This document shows, piece after piece, positions 8,956 through 16,987 of a stretch of DNA of 60,666 nt. Below the pieces are notes generated by a model. The model searched no databases. It worked only from the letters and a program-made list of their open reading frames with translations, and was not told the origin of the DNA. Source of the stretch: a virus. The stretch is taken from IMG/VR virus record IMGVR_UViG_3300020453_000488, positions 1-60,666 of that record; one strand, given 5' to 3'. The translations under genes and the position numbers were made by a program. Each line of letters opens with the position of its first letter. The stretch's first letter is position 1.

Positions 8956-10415
8956 CTTGTATGTTTTAAATAGTTATATGTTATATGTTGATTATTAGGT
9001 TCTATTTTTCTAAAAAAATATGCTCCGCTTTTTCTTTTTCTTTTTAGACTAGTCATGTTTAAAGAATTATAAATGCATCTATGAGTTCTATTATCAATTT
9101 TACATTGCATAATCTTTTTATTTTCAATATTATTTTTATCTAATTGTGATAATATTTTATAATAATAACTTTCATCAGGAACTGTTTTTGGAATGTCATG
9201 GGTGTCCTCTTTATCTCTATTATCTAATATTAATTTAACATGCTCTCTAGTTAGTAAAAAGAATTGTGAACACGCAGTATGAGTTTCTTTTTGCTCTAAA
9301 ATATTAAACCAACTTTTTTTACTGTTTATAATATCATCATAAATTTTATCAAAGCCATATAATGGAACTGTATCTGCTGATGTTAAAATAAATATTTTAT
9401 TTGTTTCATCTTTATATGCTTCTTCTAACATATTGTTTGTTGCTTTAACTAAACTGATATCTCCCCATTTTGTAGGTATATGTTTTTTAATATGATTTTC
9501 TTTTAAAAGTTTACTTGTACATTTATCTTTATTTTTAACATGCGTATAAAAATTAGATCTATCAGAACCTTCATCAAAAAAATCTAACCAAACATTTGGA
9601 TAATCAAGTGATTTATATGCCAACATTAATATTGCAATTTTATCTTTATTATTTTTTTCAAAGCTTATTGTTTTATCATGCCCTGGATCTGATACACTCA
9701 ATCCTTCTTCTATACTAACAAATGATTTATTTATGATTATTGATCTACGTGGTACTTTATATCTATCTGCAACTTCATGCCAAATATCAGCCCTAATAGC
9801 CCAAGTTTCATCTCCTTTTGTTAATTCTCTTACACCACCTTTAGCTGCATCCTGTGGGTTTATACATACAACAGCATCTACTAATGCAATTTTATTATAA
9901 CCATTAGCCCATGCTGCCAATCTATCTATCCCCCAACCAACTAATTTAGGATCAAAAACATCCATCAATCTTCTTAAAGCTTCTTTTTTAAATAATGGAA
10001 CATTAACTTCAACATAATTTGTATATCTCATAAACCACTTAGGATTATTTATAGTTTTAGGATGAGATATTTTGCATCTTGGGTTAAATGTGGGTCCACA
10101 AATATTAAGATCATATTTTTCAGATATATTAAACATTTTATTAATATCCTGTGTAGATATTATAATGTCATCATCTAAAATAAATATTCTTTCATATTGA
10201 GATAAATCTTTATTGTTATATAAATCATAAAAGTTTTGAAACTTAAAACCCTTTCTTTTAGTAATATAATCTGAATGTTTTGAATATAGTTTATACTTTT
10301 TTTCATCATCACCATAATATGTTACCCAAAGATCATAATCTTTACTATTACCACACCAATGTTTATAAAAATCAGTGTTGTCTCCTGCTGATGTATATAC
10401 TAAATTTTTGTTCAT
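8952..10415 (-). CDS. two-domain glycosyltransferase
   Basis: A 487-residue protein with two apparent glycosyltransferase domains. The N-terminal one (about 1-240) has the GT-A-like acidic motif FILDDDIII (Asp 81-83) followed by a second conserved stretch VGWGIDRLAAWA, resembling the DUF707 type. The C-terminal one (about 255-450) resembles Core-2/I-branching enzymes: it begins IAILMLAYKS, has WGDISLVKAT, FILTSADTVPLYGF and SQFFLLTREH. Likely roles are adding sugars to virion proteins, phage DNA or the host surface. It lies inside the packaging operon with four-base overlaps at both ends, so virion glycosylation is my favoured inference. The acceptor cannot be read from sequence. Confidence 0.72.
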   Translation of the reverse strand: MNKNLVYTSAGDNTDFYKHWCGNSKDYDLWVTYYGDDEKKYKLYSKHSDYITKRKGFKFQNFYDLYNNKDLSQYERIFILDDDIIISTQDINKMFNISEKYDLNICGPTFNPRCKISHPKTINNPKWFMRYTNYVEVNVPLFKKEALRRLMDVFDPKLVGWGIDRLAAWANGYNKIALVDAVVCINPQDAAKGGVRELTKGDETWAIRADIWHEVADRYKVPRRSIIINKSFVSIEEGLSVSDPGHDKTISFEKNNKDKIAILMLAYKSLDYPNVWLDFFDEGSDRSNFYTHVKNKDKCTSKLLKENHIKKHIPTKWGDISLVKATNNMLEEAYKDETNKIFILTSADTVPLYGFDKIYDDIINSKKSWFNILEQKETHTACSQFFLLTREHVKLILDNRDKEDTHDIPKTVPDESYYYKILSQLDKNNIENKKIMQCKIDNRTHRCIYNSLNMTSLKRKRKSGAYFFRKIEPNNQHITYNYLKHTR

Positions 10416-10642
10416 ACTTCTATACTAAAATGTCTTTTGAGACATTCTATTTTATCATCTGCATCAATTAATAATTGTAGTGATTTTTCAGCATCTTCAA
10501 AAAAATCTTCAGCTGTATGATCACCAATACCAACTGCTTGATTTTCTAATAAGTCTAATGCCATTAATGCTTTTTCTTTATCTGCTATAGCTTTAGCATA
10601 TAAAGCATTCATTACTCTTGATTTTTTAAATTGTCCTTTCAT
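10412..10642 (-). CDS. small alpha-helical protein of unknown function
   Basis: 76 residues, almost wholly helical (ADKEKALMALDLLENQ and EDFFEDAEKSLQLLIDADDK) with a basic N-terminus. It overlaps its neighbours by four bases on both sides, so it is a real member of the packaging operon. I recognise no family; a small head-completion or terminase-accessory protein is possible. Confidence 0.65.
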   Translation of the reverse strand: MKGQFKKSRVMNALYAKAIADKEKALMALDLLENQAVGIGDHTAEDFFEDAEKSLQLLIDADDKIECLKRHFSIEV

Positions 10643-10851
10643 TTTTTTAATTTTAGTTTTTCTAATTCAAATTCTAAGTGATTAATTGCTTTTTGAATAC
10701 ACTCTTGAGGATCATCATGTTTTCTTTCAGCTCTTAATAAATAAGTAACAGCAGTTCCTGTATTATAAGATAATTCAAAATCTTCTACTACTTTTCTGGC
10801 TTCATACCCGTGGTATTTACCTATATAATATTTTGGTATTTTATTGGTCAT
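10639..10851 (-). CDS. DUF3310-like protein
   Basis: 70 residues from the ATG at 10851. The core IGKYHGYEARKVVEDFELSY - NTGTAVTYLLRAERK - ECIQKAINHLEFELEKL matches the DUF3310 pattern (an Ile/Val-Glu-Asp helix, then Asn-x-Gly-x-Ala-x-x-Tyr-Leu-x-Arg and a C-terminal helix), a small protein common in phages and sometimes described as nucleotide-kinase-like without proof. I chose 10851 over the more upstream ATG at 10893 because the latter would overlap the preceding gene by 53 bases and adds residues outside the domain. Confidence 0.65.
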   Translation of the reverse strand: MTNKIPKYYIGKYHGYEARKVVEDFELSYNTGTAVTYLLRAERKHDDPQECIQKAINHLEFELEKLKLKK

Positions 10852-11356
10852 AAGCAAGTCCTTGTCCTCCACGTACTGAAGTGGATTGTTCATCTTTTAA
10901 ATCTTTATATGCTCCTTTAAATGACTGTCTAATAGCATCAAAATCTTTTGCTACAGCACGTATTTGAGATATATTACCATCTCTTCCATCAGTAATAGGA
11001 GTATTGGCCATATATGTTGCCATATTATCTAAAGCTCTTTTAATTCCCATATATGCCCTAAATGTAGGAGTTTCATACATTGAACCACATCTATCTAAAG
11101 CATGTCTTATTGCAGGATCTTCTGTAGATTCTTCTAATCCTATTTCATCAATTATTATATCTTCTTTTTCATGTTCCGGTAAATTGAAGAAAGGATTTGC
11201 TTCTGGATCTGGACATGTCATATAAAATAAATATTGATATACAGGCATATATGTATCAGGATATGTATCCATGATTGTTTTTAAAAAATCCAATGTATAA
11301 CAATGTTCTGTTAATACAACTTTTTCATTTTGAATATCAAATAATTTAACTATCAT
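10841..11356 (-). CDS. conserved phage protein of unknown function
   Basis: 171 residues, soluble, acidic in the middle (HEKEDIIIDEIGLEE) with a helical C-terminal half (IRAVAKDFDAIRQSFKGAYKDLKDE) and a flexible Gly-rich end. It lies in the packaging operon upstream of the DUF3310 gene. Position suggests a head or neck component, but I do not recognise a family. Confidence 0.65.
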   Translation of the reverse strand: MIVKLFDIQNEKVVLTEHCYTLDFLKTIMDTYPDTYMPVYQYLFYMTCPDPEANPFFNLPEHEKEDIIIDEIGLEESTEDPAIRHALDRCGSMYETPTFRAYMGIKRALDNMATYMANTPITDGRDGNISQIRAVAKDFDAIRQSFKGAYKDLKDEQSTSVRGGQGLAYDQ

Positions 11357-11360
11357 AATT

Positions 11361-11858
11361 TTATTTGTAATAACAGATTAATCTTTCAGTTTTACCATCT
11401 TTTACTAAATAGGATTCAAAAGGCCTTCTGTTAGTCCATGATTTTAATTTGCCATGATCAATTGGATCTTGTTTATGAAATTTACACCAGCCTTTTCTCC
11501 ATTTATAAGGAACAGAAATAATAACATGATTGGTTAAACTAAATAATTTCTCTATAAAAGGGGAAATTTGGTCATCTTCTAAATGTTCTAACACTTGCAT
11601 GCATAATACAATGTCATACTTTTCTTTTGCATTCCATTTTAAAAAATCTGCATTTATAAACTCCACACCTTTTTCTGGCTCTCTATTTATTTTATCCAAA
11701 CAAACTTTTTTATCAATAGGAGTATTCTTTACAAAAAATCCATTCCAACCACCTATATCAATTATAGATTTAGATTTATTATCCATAGCTATTCTTTCTA
11801 TAAGTTCATTACATTTCTTATAGTACTTAGCATCTTTTCTTTGTTCAATATATTCCAT
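11361..11858 (-). CDS. SAM-dependent methyltransferase (class I)
   Basis: 165 residues with a Rossmann methyltransferase core. Motif I is SIIDIGGWNGFFVK (about 34-47), the acidic residue after strand 2 is in KVCLDKINRE, and the motif IV region is YDIVLCMQVLEHLED (about 91-105), followed by HVIISVPY. The sequence VLEHL is typical of methyltransferases acting on small molecules, sugars or lipids. It overlaps the preceding gene by one base (TAATG). Together with the nearby glycosyltransferase it could modify a virion or surface glycan; the substrate cannot be told from sequence. Confidence 0.78.
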   Translation of the reverse strand: MEYIEQRKDAKYYKKCNELIERIAMDNKSKSIIDIGGWNGFFVKNTPIDKKVCLDKINREPEKGVEFINADFLKWNAKEKYDIVLCMQVLEHLEDDQISPFIEKLFSLTNHVIISVPYKWRKGWCKFHKQDPIDHGKLKSWTNRRPFESYLVKDGKTERLICYYK

Positions 11859-12118
11859 TATGGTAATTCATTTTCAAAAGCTGATACAGTTCCGTTATAA
11901 ATAAATCCAGTTAGTCCAAGAGCTACTTGAGTTTTGCCACTTATAAACTGTTGTCCATTTGAATCCCAATACTCTCCATAAGCACTTATATCATCTGGAT
12001 TAAAAGTTATTTTACCACTTTTAAATTTTGTATTTAAAGTAGGTGGATTAACATTTGTATTAGCTTCAGGCACTGCTTGAACTATATTTACTTCTATAAA
12101 ATTATTTGGTGTTGGCAT
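11858..12118 (-). CDS. unknown small beta-rich protein
   Basis: 86 residues, predicted mostly beta strand (FIEVNIVQAV, GKITFNPDDISAYGEYWD, TQVALGLTGFIYNG), no cysteines and no membrane segment. Its end overlaps the methyltransferase start by one base. It could be a small virion decoration or fibre-attachment protein, but this rests only on composition and neighbourhood. Confidence 0.6.
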   Translation of the reverse strand: MPTPNNFIEVNIVQAVPEANTNVNPPTLNTKFKSGKITFNPDDISAYGEYWDSNGQQFISGKTQVALGLTGFIYNGTVSAFENELP

Positions 12119-12123
12119 AATAT

Positions 12124-12951
12124 TTATTTTTTATTTGTTTTTAACCATTTTATTAAAGAGTTTATTTCACTTTTTAAATATGATAAATCATACATTTTTA
12201 TTGTTTCCATAACTGGCTCTCCATCTACATGTTCATTAATAGGATATCCATTAGAATCTTTTCCTACTTCTTTAAACTTAACATGTTGAATAGTAAGTTT
12301 ACCTATTTTTAATTTAGGGTTATGCTTTTTAATAATATACGCATATAAACTTAATTGTAAACTATAATGATTAAGGTTACAATCATCTAAATGATTTACC
12401 GGGTTAAACATTTTATTAGTAATTCCTTCCCAATTAGTAAATCCTTTTTCTTTAATTTCTTTATTTGTTTTATAATCTGTAATGTTAATAGTCCCATTTA
12501 CTATTTCTACTAAATCTGCTTGGCCACATAAACCTGCAGATTTTAAATAAACCAAATGTTCTGGGTAAACACCATCAGATAACTTTTGTTCTGGGGCTAT
12601 TTTAATACCATTCCCATCTTCTATAGGATGGATGATAGGTACTTCTGTACCTTCTCTTTCAATAGTTTCAAATTCTAAAAGATCTTTTTCTCTTTGGAGG
12701 TGATACCAATTTCCTAATTTAATAGCTCTTTGTGATTCACCATCCCATGCAGCCAAAATATCTTTTTCAGGCATTTTATACCATTTAGATCTTTTATTTT
12801 TAGATGATTTTTTTGCTTGTGCTTTAGCATCAAACTTTGGTTTAAACATACCAATAAATGATGTTACACTAGTCCACTTAATATCTTCCTTATCTAAATT
12901 AGGATCTAAGCTTTCATACACATGACCATCTTCTTTAAATATTACTGCCAT
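12124..12951 (-). CDS. PD-(D/E)XK nuclease-like protein
   Basis: 275 residues. A RecB/Cas4-like nuclease core is visible: SAGLCGQADLVEIVNG (catalytic Asp in GQADLV) followed by INITDYKTNKE, the D-x-K motif. The N-terminal half contains SVTSFIGMFKPKFDAKA and a Trp/Tyr-rich segment WYHLQREKDLLEFE, where family members carry a helix with a conserved Glu. A downstream Gln-Leu-x-x-Tyr motif is present in HYSLQLSLYAYIIKKH. Members act as exonucleases or single-strand nucleases in recombination or packaging. Its location in the late block argues for packaging-related DNA trimming. A second such nuclease lies at 41.3 kb. Confidence 0.72.
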   Translation of the reverse strand: MAVIFKEDGHVYESLDPNLDKEDIKWTSVTSFIGMFKPKFDAKAQAKKSSKNKRSKWYKMPEKDILAAWDGESQRAIKLGNWYHLQREKDLLEFETIEREGTEVPIIHPIEDGNGIKIAPEQKLSDGVYPEHLVYLKSAGLCGQADLVEIVNGTINITDYKTNKEIKEKGFTNWEGITNKMFNPVNHLDDCNLNHYSLQLSLYAYIIKKHNPKLKIGKLTIQHVKFKEVGKDSNGYPINEHVDGEPVMETIKMYDLSYLKSEINSLIKWLKTNKK

Positions 12952-12954
12952 AAC

Positions 12955-13137
12955 TTATAGTTTTGTAGGGCCTGGATAAACCCAGTTATAATTTTTATAA
13001 TCTTGTGGTGGAGTTACTACTTTTAATACACTTATATATTTTTGTCTTGCCATTTTACCTAAATCTTGGTCATTAGGAAAATCTTCAAAGTCTTTTTCAG
13101 TTAATGTAATTCTAATATCATTCTTCTTTGCTGCCAT
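12955..13137 (-). CDS. short protein of unknown function
   Basis: 60 residues, basic N-terminus and hydrophilic throughout (NDIRITLTEKDFEDFPNDQ). It overlaps the next upstream gene by 20 bases, which with its tight packing supports it being real. No family is recognised. Confidence 0.5.
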   Translation of the reverse strand: MAAKKNDIRITLTEKDFEDFPNDQDLGKMARQKYISVLKVVTPPQDYKNYNWVYPGPTKL

Positions 13138-13456
13138 TTTCTTTGCTTTTAATTTGTTCTATTATTTTATCTTCTACATCTTCTTCCATTAACGCACTCC
13201 ATTTATCTAATGGACAATCAGAAGAAAGGGCTCTTAATTTTAAACTTAAACTACATCCACAATCTCCACAACATGGTTGAGTACCAGGAGCTACACATTC
13301 ACTGCCTTCTTTATCTAATTTTTCACATGTTTTGCATTGTTGCCATCTTAAATGAGCTACAGCTTCTACATGTTCTTTTTTAAAAATATTATTTTTAAGA
13401 CCTTCCATGATTTGGTCAGCATTTTTAAAAGCATTAATTAGTTTTCCTAGTTTCAT
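13118..13456 (-). CDS. Cys-rich putative zinc-binding protein
   Basis: 112 residues with nine cysteines concentrated in residues 40-82: QCKTCEKL, then a Cys in GSECVAP, then QPCCGDCGCSL and SSDCPLD. This is enough for two zinc-binding knuckles. The N-terminus is basic and helical, the C-terminus acidic. It lies between an IHF-like gene and a nuclease gene, so a DNA- or RNA-associated accessory role is possible. I recognise no named family. Confidence 0.6.
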   Translation of the reverse strand: MKLGKLINAFKNADQIMEGLKNNIFKKEHVEAVAHLRWQQCKTCEKLDKEGSECVAPGTQPCCGDCGCSLSLKLRALSSDCPLDKWSALMEEDVEDKIIEQIKSKENGSKEE

Positions 13457-13818
13457 TTTTCAGCATTTTCTTTTAACCAATCTTTTTTTCTTTGTTCATT
13501 TTCTTCAATCAACTTTAAAGCATCTTCTAGATTATTTAACTTTTCTTTTACTGCAACATGTTTGTCATATCCACCAAAAGTCATTTTTGTTAAATTGCCT
13601 AATATGCTTTTATATCTTTTGATCTTATCTTTTAATCTTTTTTTTCTTAAAGAAAAAGTACCTAATCCATCTAAATGCAAATTGCAACAATTTAAATCAG
13701 ATAAATTTTTTCTTACTTTTCCATAATAAAAAGTAATAAAAGCATCTACTACATCAGGATGAACCCCCACTTCTTTTGCAATATCCTTTTTAAAGGTATT
13801 ATGCTTCTTGGGGTTCAT
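13453..13818 (-). CDS. HU/IHF-like DNA-bending protein (divergent)
   Basis: 121 residues. The first 65 resemble the HU/IHF fold: helices in FKKDIAKEVGVHPDVVDAFI and YYGKVRKNLSDL, then the strand-turn LHLDGLGTFSLR, the characteristic GxGTF-R signature. The beta-arm region is missing or replaced by a basic helical stretch (KKRLKDKIKRYKSILGNL), and a Lys/Glu-rich coiled coil forms the C-terminus. Expected role: DNA bending in packaging or late transcription. It overlaps the HTH gene before it by 20 bases. Confidence 0.6.
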   Translation of the reverse strand: MNPKKHNTFKKDIAKEVGVHPDVVDAFITFYYGKVRKNLSDLNCCNLHLDGLGTFSLRKKRLKDKIKRYKSILGNLTKMTFGGYDKHVAVKEKLNNLEDALKLIEENEQRKKDWLKENAEK

Positions 13819-14170
13819 GCCCTAATATTTTAAAATCCAATAATATTGTGCCATCTGTTTGCACATTAAGCTCTTTACTAATGGATATAGTTTTTTTATT
13901 TTTGCCTCTTTTAACAATAAGATTCTTTTTTGCTGCTTTGGTTATAGCATTTCTAGCAGATTGTGGACTTTTAAATATGTCAACAATTGATATTTTTTTG
14001 CAAAATAAAGTTAATTCTGTCTCACCATCTTTTGCCAATTGGGTCAAGCATTTGAGATCAGAATTACTTATTTGAATATTGTTAAAAAAGCAGTGAGTAA
14101 GTATCTGATATTTGATTGCTTCATCAACAGATACTCTTACTCTTTTATCTACTTTATTTACAAGTGCCAT
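13799..14170 (-). CDS. winged-helix/HTH-type DNA-binding protein
   Basis: 123 residues. The segment SNSDLKCLTQLAKDG followed by FKSPQSARNAITKAAKKNLIVKRGKNKKTISIS looks like a winged helix: a recognition helix and a basic wing. A regulator of late transcription is a reasonable inference because it sits just before the IHF-like gene. Its end overlaps the next gene by 20 bases and its start abuts the endolysin stop. Confidence 0.5.
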   Translation of the reverse strand: MALVNKVDKRVRVSVDEAIKYQILTHCFFNNIQISNSDLKCLTQLAKDGETELTLFCKKISIVDIFKSPQSARNAITKAAKKNLIVKRGKNKKTISISKELNVQTDGTILLDFKILGHEPQEA

Positions 14171-14994
14171 TATATTATATCTTTAGATTCAATAAGGGTG
14201 TACGTAAACCACGGATAACCAGCATCTTTTGATTTATAAGCCAATGCCATAAAATCATCAAAGTCATCCGGATCAGAAAATACCTGACATCCCGCTGAAT
14301 ATTTATTAATATAGCTTCCTTTTCTATACGCTGAACTACGGTGAATATTAATACCAAAATATCCTACATCAACAGTTTCAGGATCATGATTATAAATATC
14401 ATCACGGTTTCCATCACGATACACACTTACCCTCCCACCTCTTTGGCATAAAGCATCATACTTTCCAAGGTGTTTAGTAATTTTATATGTTTTAATATAC
14501 TGACCTGGTACTAAAATAGCACATCCATCTGTATTCATAGGATGATCTATCCAGTATTCACCAGGATCTGTTGTGATAGGCCAACAATGATACTTCATAT
14601 GATTGCCGTCTTGATAAGAGACAGTCATAAGATCATCATATTGATTAGTAAGCCTGTTTTTTGTTTCAGAGTTTCTAATTCCTACTATATTTAATAGCCA
14701 ATCTTGTTTAAAATAAGTATAACCTTTTGCTTTAAGTGCATCTTCAATTTGTTGACGGCTATACTGACAGTATCCACTATCACAATAATCATCACCTAAT
14801 CTAACAGCTGTAGATTCTAATACACTCCAAGTTTTTATACCTACTATTCCATCAGCAGTTAAGTTATACTTAGATTGAAACTCTTTAACTTTCTTTTCAG
14901 TTTGAGGACCAAAAATACCATCTTTATCAATCCCCAGAAACCTTTGGAGTTTTATCACGTCACTTCCGTGATCTCCACGCCTTATAGTTTTCAT
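14170..14994 (-). CDS. endolysin: peptidoglycan-binding domain plus L,D-transpeptidase-like catalytic domain
   Basis: 274 residues. Residues about 1-60 are a peptidoglycan-binding type 1 domain (GSDVIKLQRFLGIDKDGIFG and YNLTADGIVGIKTWSVLE). The C-terminal half has GYFGINIHRSSAYRKG followed by YSAGCQVF. A His, about 15 residues, then Ser-x-Gly-Cys is the spacing of the YkuD L,D-transpeptidase nucleophile motif, so Cys about 250 is the probable catalytic residue. No signal peptide is present, which is normal for a holin-released lysin. A transpeptidase fold used as a wall hydrolase would be unusual but has been proposed for Bacteroidota phages; that reading is inference. Confidence 0.75.
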   Translation of the reverse strand: MKTIRRGDHGSDVIKLQRFLGIDKDGIFGPQTEKKVKEFQSKYNLTADGIVGIKTWSVLESTAVRLGDDYCDSGYCQYSRQQIEDALKAKGYTYFKQDWLLNIVGIRNSETKNRLTNQYDDLMTVSYQDGNHMKYHCWPITTDPGEYWIDHPMNTDGCAILVPGQYIKTYKITKHLGKYDALCQRGGRVSVYRDGNRDDIYNHDPETVDVGYFGINIHRSSAYRKGSYINKYSAGCQVFSDPDDFDDFMALAYKSKDAGYPWFTYTLIESKDII

Positions 14995-15308
14995 TACTTA
15001 GTGCGTTTAAGAGTCCTTCCTTCTTTCATTGCTTTCTCAAATTCTTCAGACATTTGCTCTGCATTTGGGTTTTGTTGCCCATTGGCTGCAGCTTGTGCTT
15101 GTACCATAAACATTTGAGCTTGCGTTCTTTCTGCTCTTCTTTTTTCAATATCACATAATAGAGTTTCATACTCCAATTGCACTTTTAAATGCTTGATATT
15201 GTCTTTGTAAAATTTTGAAATTTCTGCTCTCTTTTCTTCTAACTGTTGTGGTGTTAGTTCAGGAGCTTCCTTTGTAGTGTTCTCTACATTGTCAACAACG
15301 TTTTCCAT
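14994..15308 (-). CDS. coiled-coil protein of unknown function
   Basis: 104 residues. After an acidic N-terminus it is continuous helix (TPQQLEEKRAEISKFYKDN, EKRRAERTQAQMFMVQAQAA) with a Gln/Asn-rich linker and basic end. It abuts the endolysin start by one base (TAATG-type coupling). A structural or lysis-associated function is possible; no family recognised. Confidence 0.6.
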   Translation of the reverse strand: MENVVDNVENTTKEAPELTPQQLEEKRAEISKFYKDNIKHLKVQLEYETLLCDIEKRRAERTQAQMFMVQAQAAANGQQNPNAEQMSEEFEKAMKEGRTLKRTK

Positions 15309-15395
15309 AATATTGGTTTTTAAATTAATATAATTGTTATTATGACAAATATATATAAAATAAGTTTAAATACTAAAAGTTTATTGGATTAATTT

Positions 15396-15482
15396 TTATT
15401 TACGTCTTTTCCAACCTATATAAAACATGACGATTATGCCTAATGTCCAAGATACTATTGTTATATCCGGTATATGTTCCAT
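15396..15482 (-). CDS. 28-residue single-span membrane peptide
   Basis: A short gene reading MEHIPDITIVSWTLGIIVMF then YIGWKRRK and stop. It has an acidic N-terminus, one hydrophobic span (about residues 7-22) and a basic tail, the topology of small phage membrane peptides. It starts 4 bases after the stop of the methyltransferase gene on the same strand and lies just before the coiled-coil and endolysin genes, so a small lysis or envelope factor is an option. Real coding is likely but unproven at this size. Confidence 0.5.
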   Translation of the reverse strand: MEHIPDITIVSWTLGIIVMFYIGWKRRK

Positions 15483-15486
15483 AATT

Positions 15487-16026
15487 TTATTTTTTTACAC
15501 CATAAATAAAACTAGCTCCAGCCCCTTTCATGTAGCCTACGTTTATTTTTAAATTTTTCTTTTCCTTAAGCTCCTCAAAGATCTTGCTTTTACCGGTATT
15601 ATGCAATACTCTTACACCATCAGGTAATGCATCCCAGATTTTATTTATGTTTTTTGCATCAAAACCACAACCATGTATAATTACTATAGTTGGTTCCTTA
15701 TCTAACTTCATTGGATAAGATCCAAATTTATACTTTAGATTATCTAATCCATATTGACCAAACATTCTTACTGCTTCTCTATGTCTTGAATCTTTCATCT
15801 CAACGCCTATTACGGTTGCATCCGTTTCTACGGCAAGATGAGCACAAAGTCTGCCGGTTCCAGAACCAATATCTATTATTACATCATCCTTTGTGGGTTT
15901 AAAAAGATCTATTATATCTACAGCACCCATTTCAGTAATTTCACCATATAGATGGTTAGGGTTTGAATCTTTTGTCCAAATTCTTTCTTTAACCTTTGCT
16001 GACCAGATTTCATTTACATTCAACAT
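15487..16026 (-). CDS. SAM-dependent methyltransferase
   Basis: 179 residues with a clear class I core. Motif I is DVIIDIGSGTGRLCAHLA (about 43-60), motif II is ATVIGVEMKDSRHREAV with the Glu that binds the SAM ribose, and the motif IV position reads PTIVIIHGCGFDAK. The N-terminal EITEMGAVDIIDLFKPT is the helix that precedes motif I in DOT1-like and protein-type methyltransferases. The substrate is unknown. No catalytic DPPY/NPPY motif is seen, so it is unlikely to be a typical N6-adenine DNA methylase. Confidence 0.75.
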   Translation of the reverse strand: MLNVNEIWSAKVKERIWTKDSNPNHLYGEITEMGAVDIIDLFKPTKDDVIIDIGSGTGRLCAHLAVETDATVIGVEMKDSRHREAVRMFGQYGLDNLKYKFGSYPMKLDKEPTIVIIHGCGFDAKNINKIWDALPDGVRVLHNTGKSKIFEELKEKKNLKINVGYMKGAGASFIYGVKK

Positions 16027-16315
16027 CTATTACATCTTTTAATTCCTGGCATTTTTCATATTCCTCTAACTCAATGAAGTGATCAATGATATTTTCTACT
16101 TCACCTTTGTTAAGATCTAAATGAGGGTCATGAGCTAGAATAGCTGAGTTACCAGTCTTATGCTTCTTAACCAATAGATCCTCAAAGGTAGTCTTATCAG
16201 TTATAAGGAGATAAGAGTTCTCATACGCCATGGCCAATAACTCTTGTTCTAACAATAAGATCTCCATTTCAGTTAGCTTTGATAGCTCACTATTTTCTTC
16301 ATTAGGTTCTTCCAT
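16010..16315 (-). CDS. acidic protein, first gene of the leftward block
   Basis: 101 residues, Glu/Leu-rich and helical (SELSKLTEMEILLLEQELLAMA and IDHFIELEEYEKCQELKDVI). The C-terminal segment resembles a UVR-type helical hairpin (LEEYEKCQELKD). It overlaps the methyltransferase by 17 bases and is the promoter-proximal gene of the late cluster. No firm family. Confidence 0.6.
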   Translation of the reverse strand: MEEPNEENSELSKLTEMEILLLEQELLAMAYENSYLLITDKTTFEDLLVKKHKTGNSAILAHDPHLDLNKGEVENIIDHFIELEEYEKCQELKDVIDVECK

Positions 16316-16524
16316 GTGTTTGTATTAAATGAACATCTCTATACAATAATATACTGAATTTGTCCCATACATTCAACTTATTCCCCCACCAATTATTTAA
16401 AAATTTTATTCCCCCCTAGTAAAAAATTGTGTGTTTGGCATTGTAATAAGGTTCTATTGTACTGCTCCCCAGCTGAATCCCGGCCACCGTTGGCCCCCAT
16501 ATGTTTAACCTAAATTAAAAAAAA
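16316..16524. promoter_or_regulatory. divergent control region between leftward and rightward genes
   Basis: 209 bases separating the two main transcription units. It holds a direct repeat TTATTCCCCC at 16378-16387 and 16406-16415 (period 28, reading GGGGGAATAA leftwards), an AT-rich core, and a GC-rich hairpin GGCCA (16482-16486) / TGGCC (16491-16495) within a local GC-rich patch just ahead of the first rightward gene. Because the genes diverge here, promoters for both directions must lie nearby. I could not find a clean TAnnTTTG box, so the promoters may be of a phage-specific type. Confidence 0.55.
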
Positions 16525-16896
16525 ATGAATGAAACACTCTTTTTTTATTCTTATGCTTATGATAAGAAGAACCATGCTGATAGAAAGAACTATCCAGATG
16601 GTAGTCCTGTAACCATTATGCTTACAGAAAGTCCTGCAAAAGTCCAAGAAACAAAGTTTCAAGGAATATCTTTTGAGACGGACAACAAGCGTGAGCTTGT
16701 ATATGGCACCCTTAATCTAAAGATTGACGGGAAGAAAATCCTTAGCAGAAGCAAAGAATTTCTTGCCATGCAAAAGAAACCTTTAGCACAGGGAACACCT
16801 GTGAAAGGATTCTACCTTGACAAGTCTAACCCTATCTTAGATAGAGAGACTGGCAAGGAGACTGGATTATATCCAGCCCTACCTGTTGAAGCATAA
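16525..16896 (+). CDS. first rightward gene, unknown function
   Basis: 123 residues, soluble. It starts MNETLFFYSYAYDKKNHADR and contains a strand-rich core (ELVYGTLNLKIDGKKILSRS) with a basic surface. It follows the GC-rich hairpin and a run of nine A directly before the ATG, an A-rich leader of the type used as a ribosome-loading site in Bacteroidota. Position at the head of the early region suggests an early host-interaction or ssDNA/RNA-binding factor; no family recognised. Codon use is a little less AT-rich than in the later early genes. Confidence 0.65.
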   Translation: MNETLFFYSYAYDKKNHADRKNYPDGSPVTIMLTESPAKVQETKFQGISFETDNKRELVYGTLNLKIDGKKILSRSKEFLAMQKKPLAQGTPVKGFYLDKSNPILDRETGKETGLYPALPVEA

Positions 16897-16910
16897 GCTT
16901 CAATGGGTTT

Positions 16911-16970
16911 CACCCTGCAGGTTGGCATTGCCATTTAATTGCCTGCACCAAACCGGTTGGTAAAAGGGTG
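16911..16970 (+). ncRNA. compact three-way-junction RNA element
   Basis: Outer stem CACCC (16911-16915) / GGGTG (16966-16970). The second stem is TGCAGG (16916-16921) / CCTGCA (16942-16947), which encloses a small hairpin GGC/GCC (16924-16926/16930-16932). The third is CCAA (16948-16951) / TTGG (16957-16960) closing a loop ACCGG. All stems stack with almost no unpaired bases between them. It lies 15 bases after a stop codon and 18 bases before a strong terminator, so it may be a processed 3' element or a small RNA. Confidence 0.55.
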
Positions 16971-16987
16971 TTGACTTGATTCTTACT

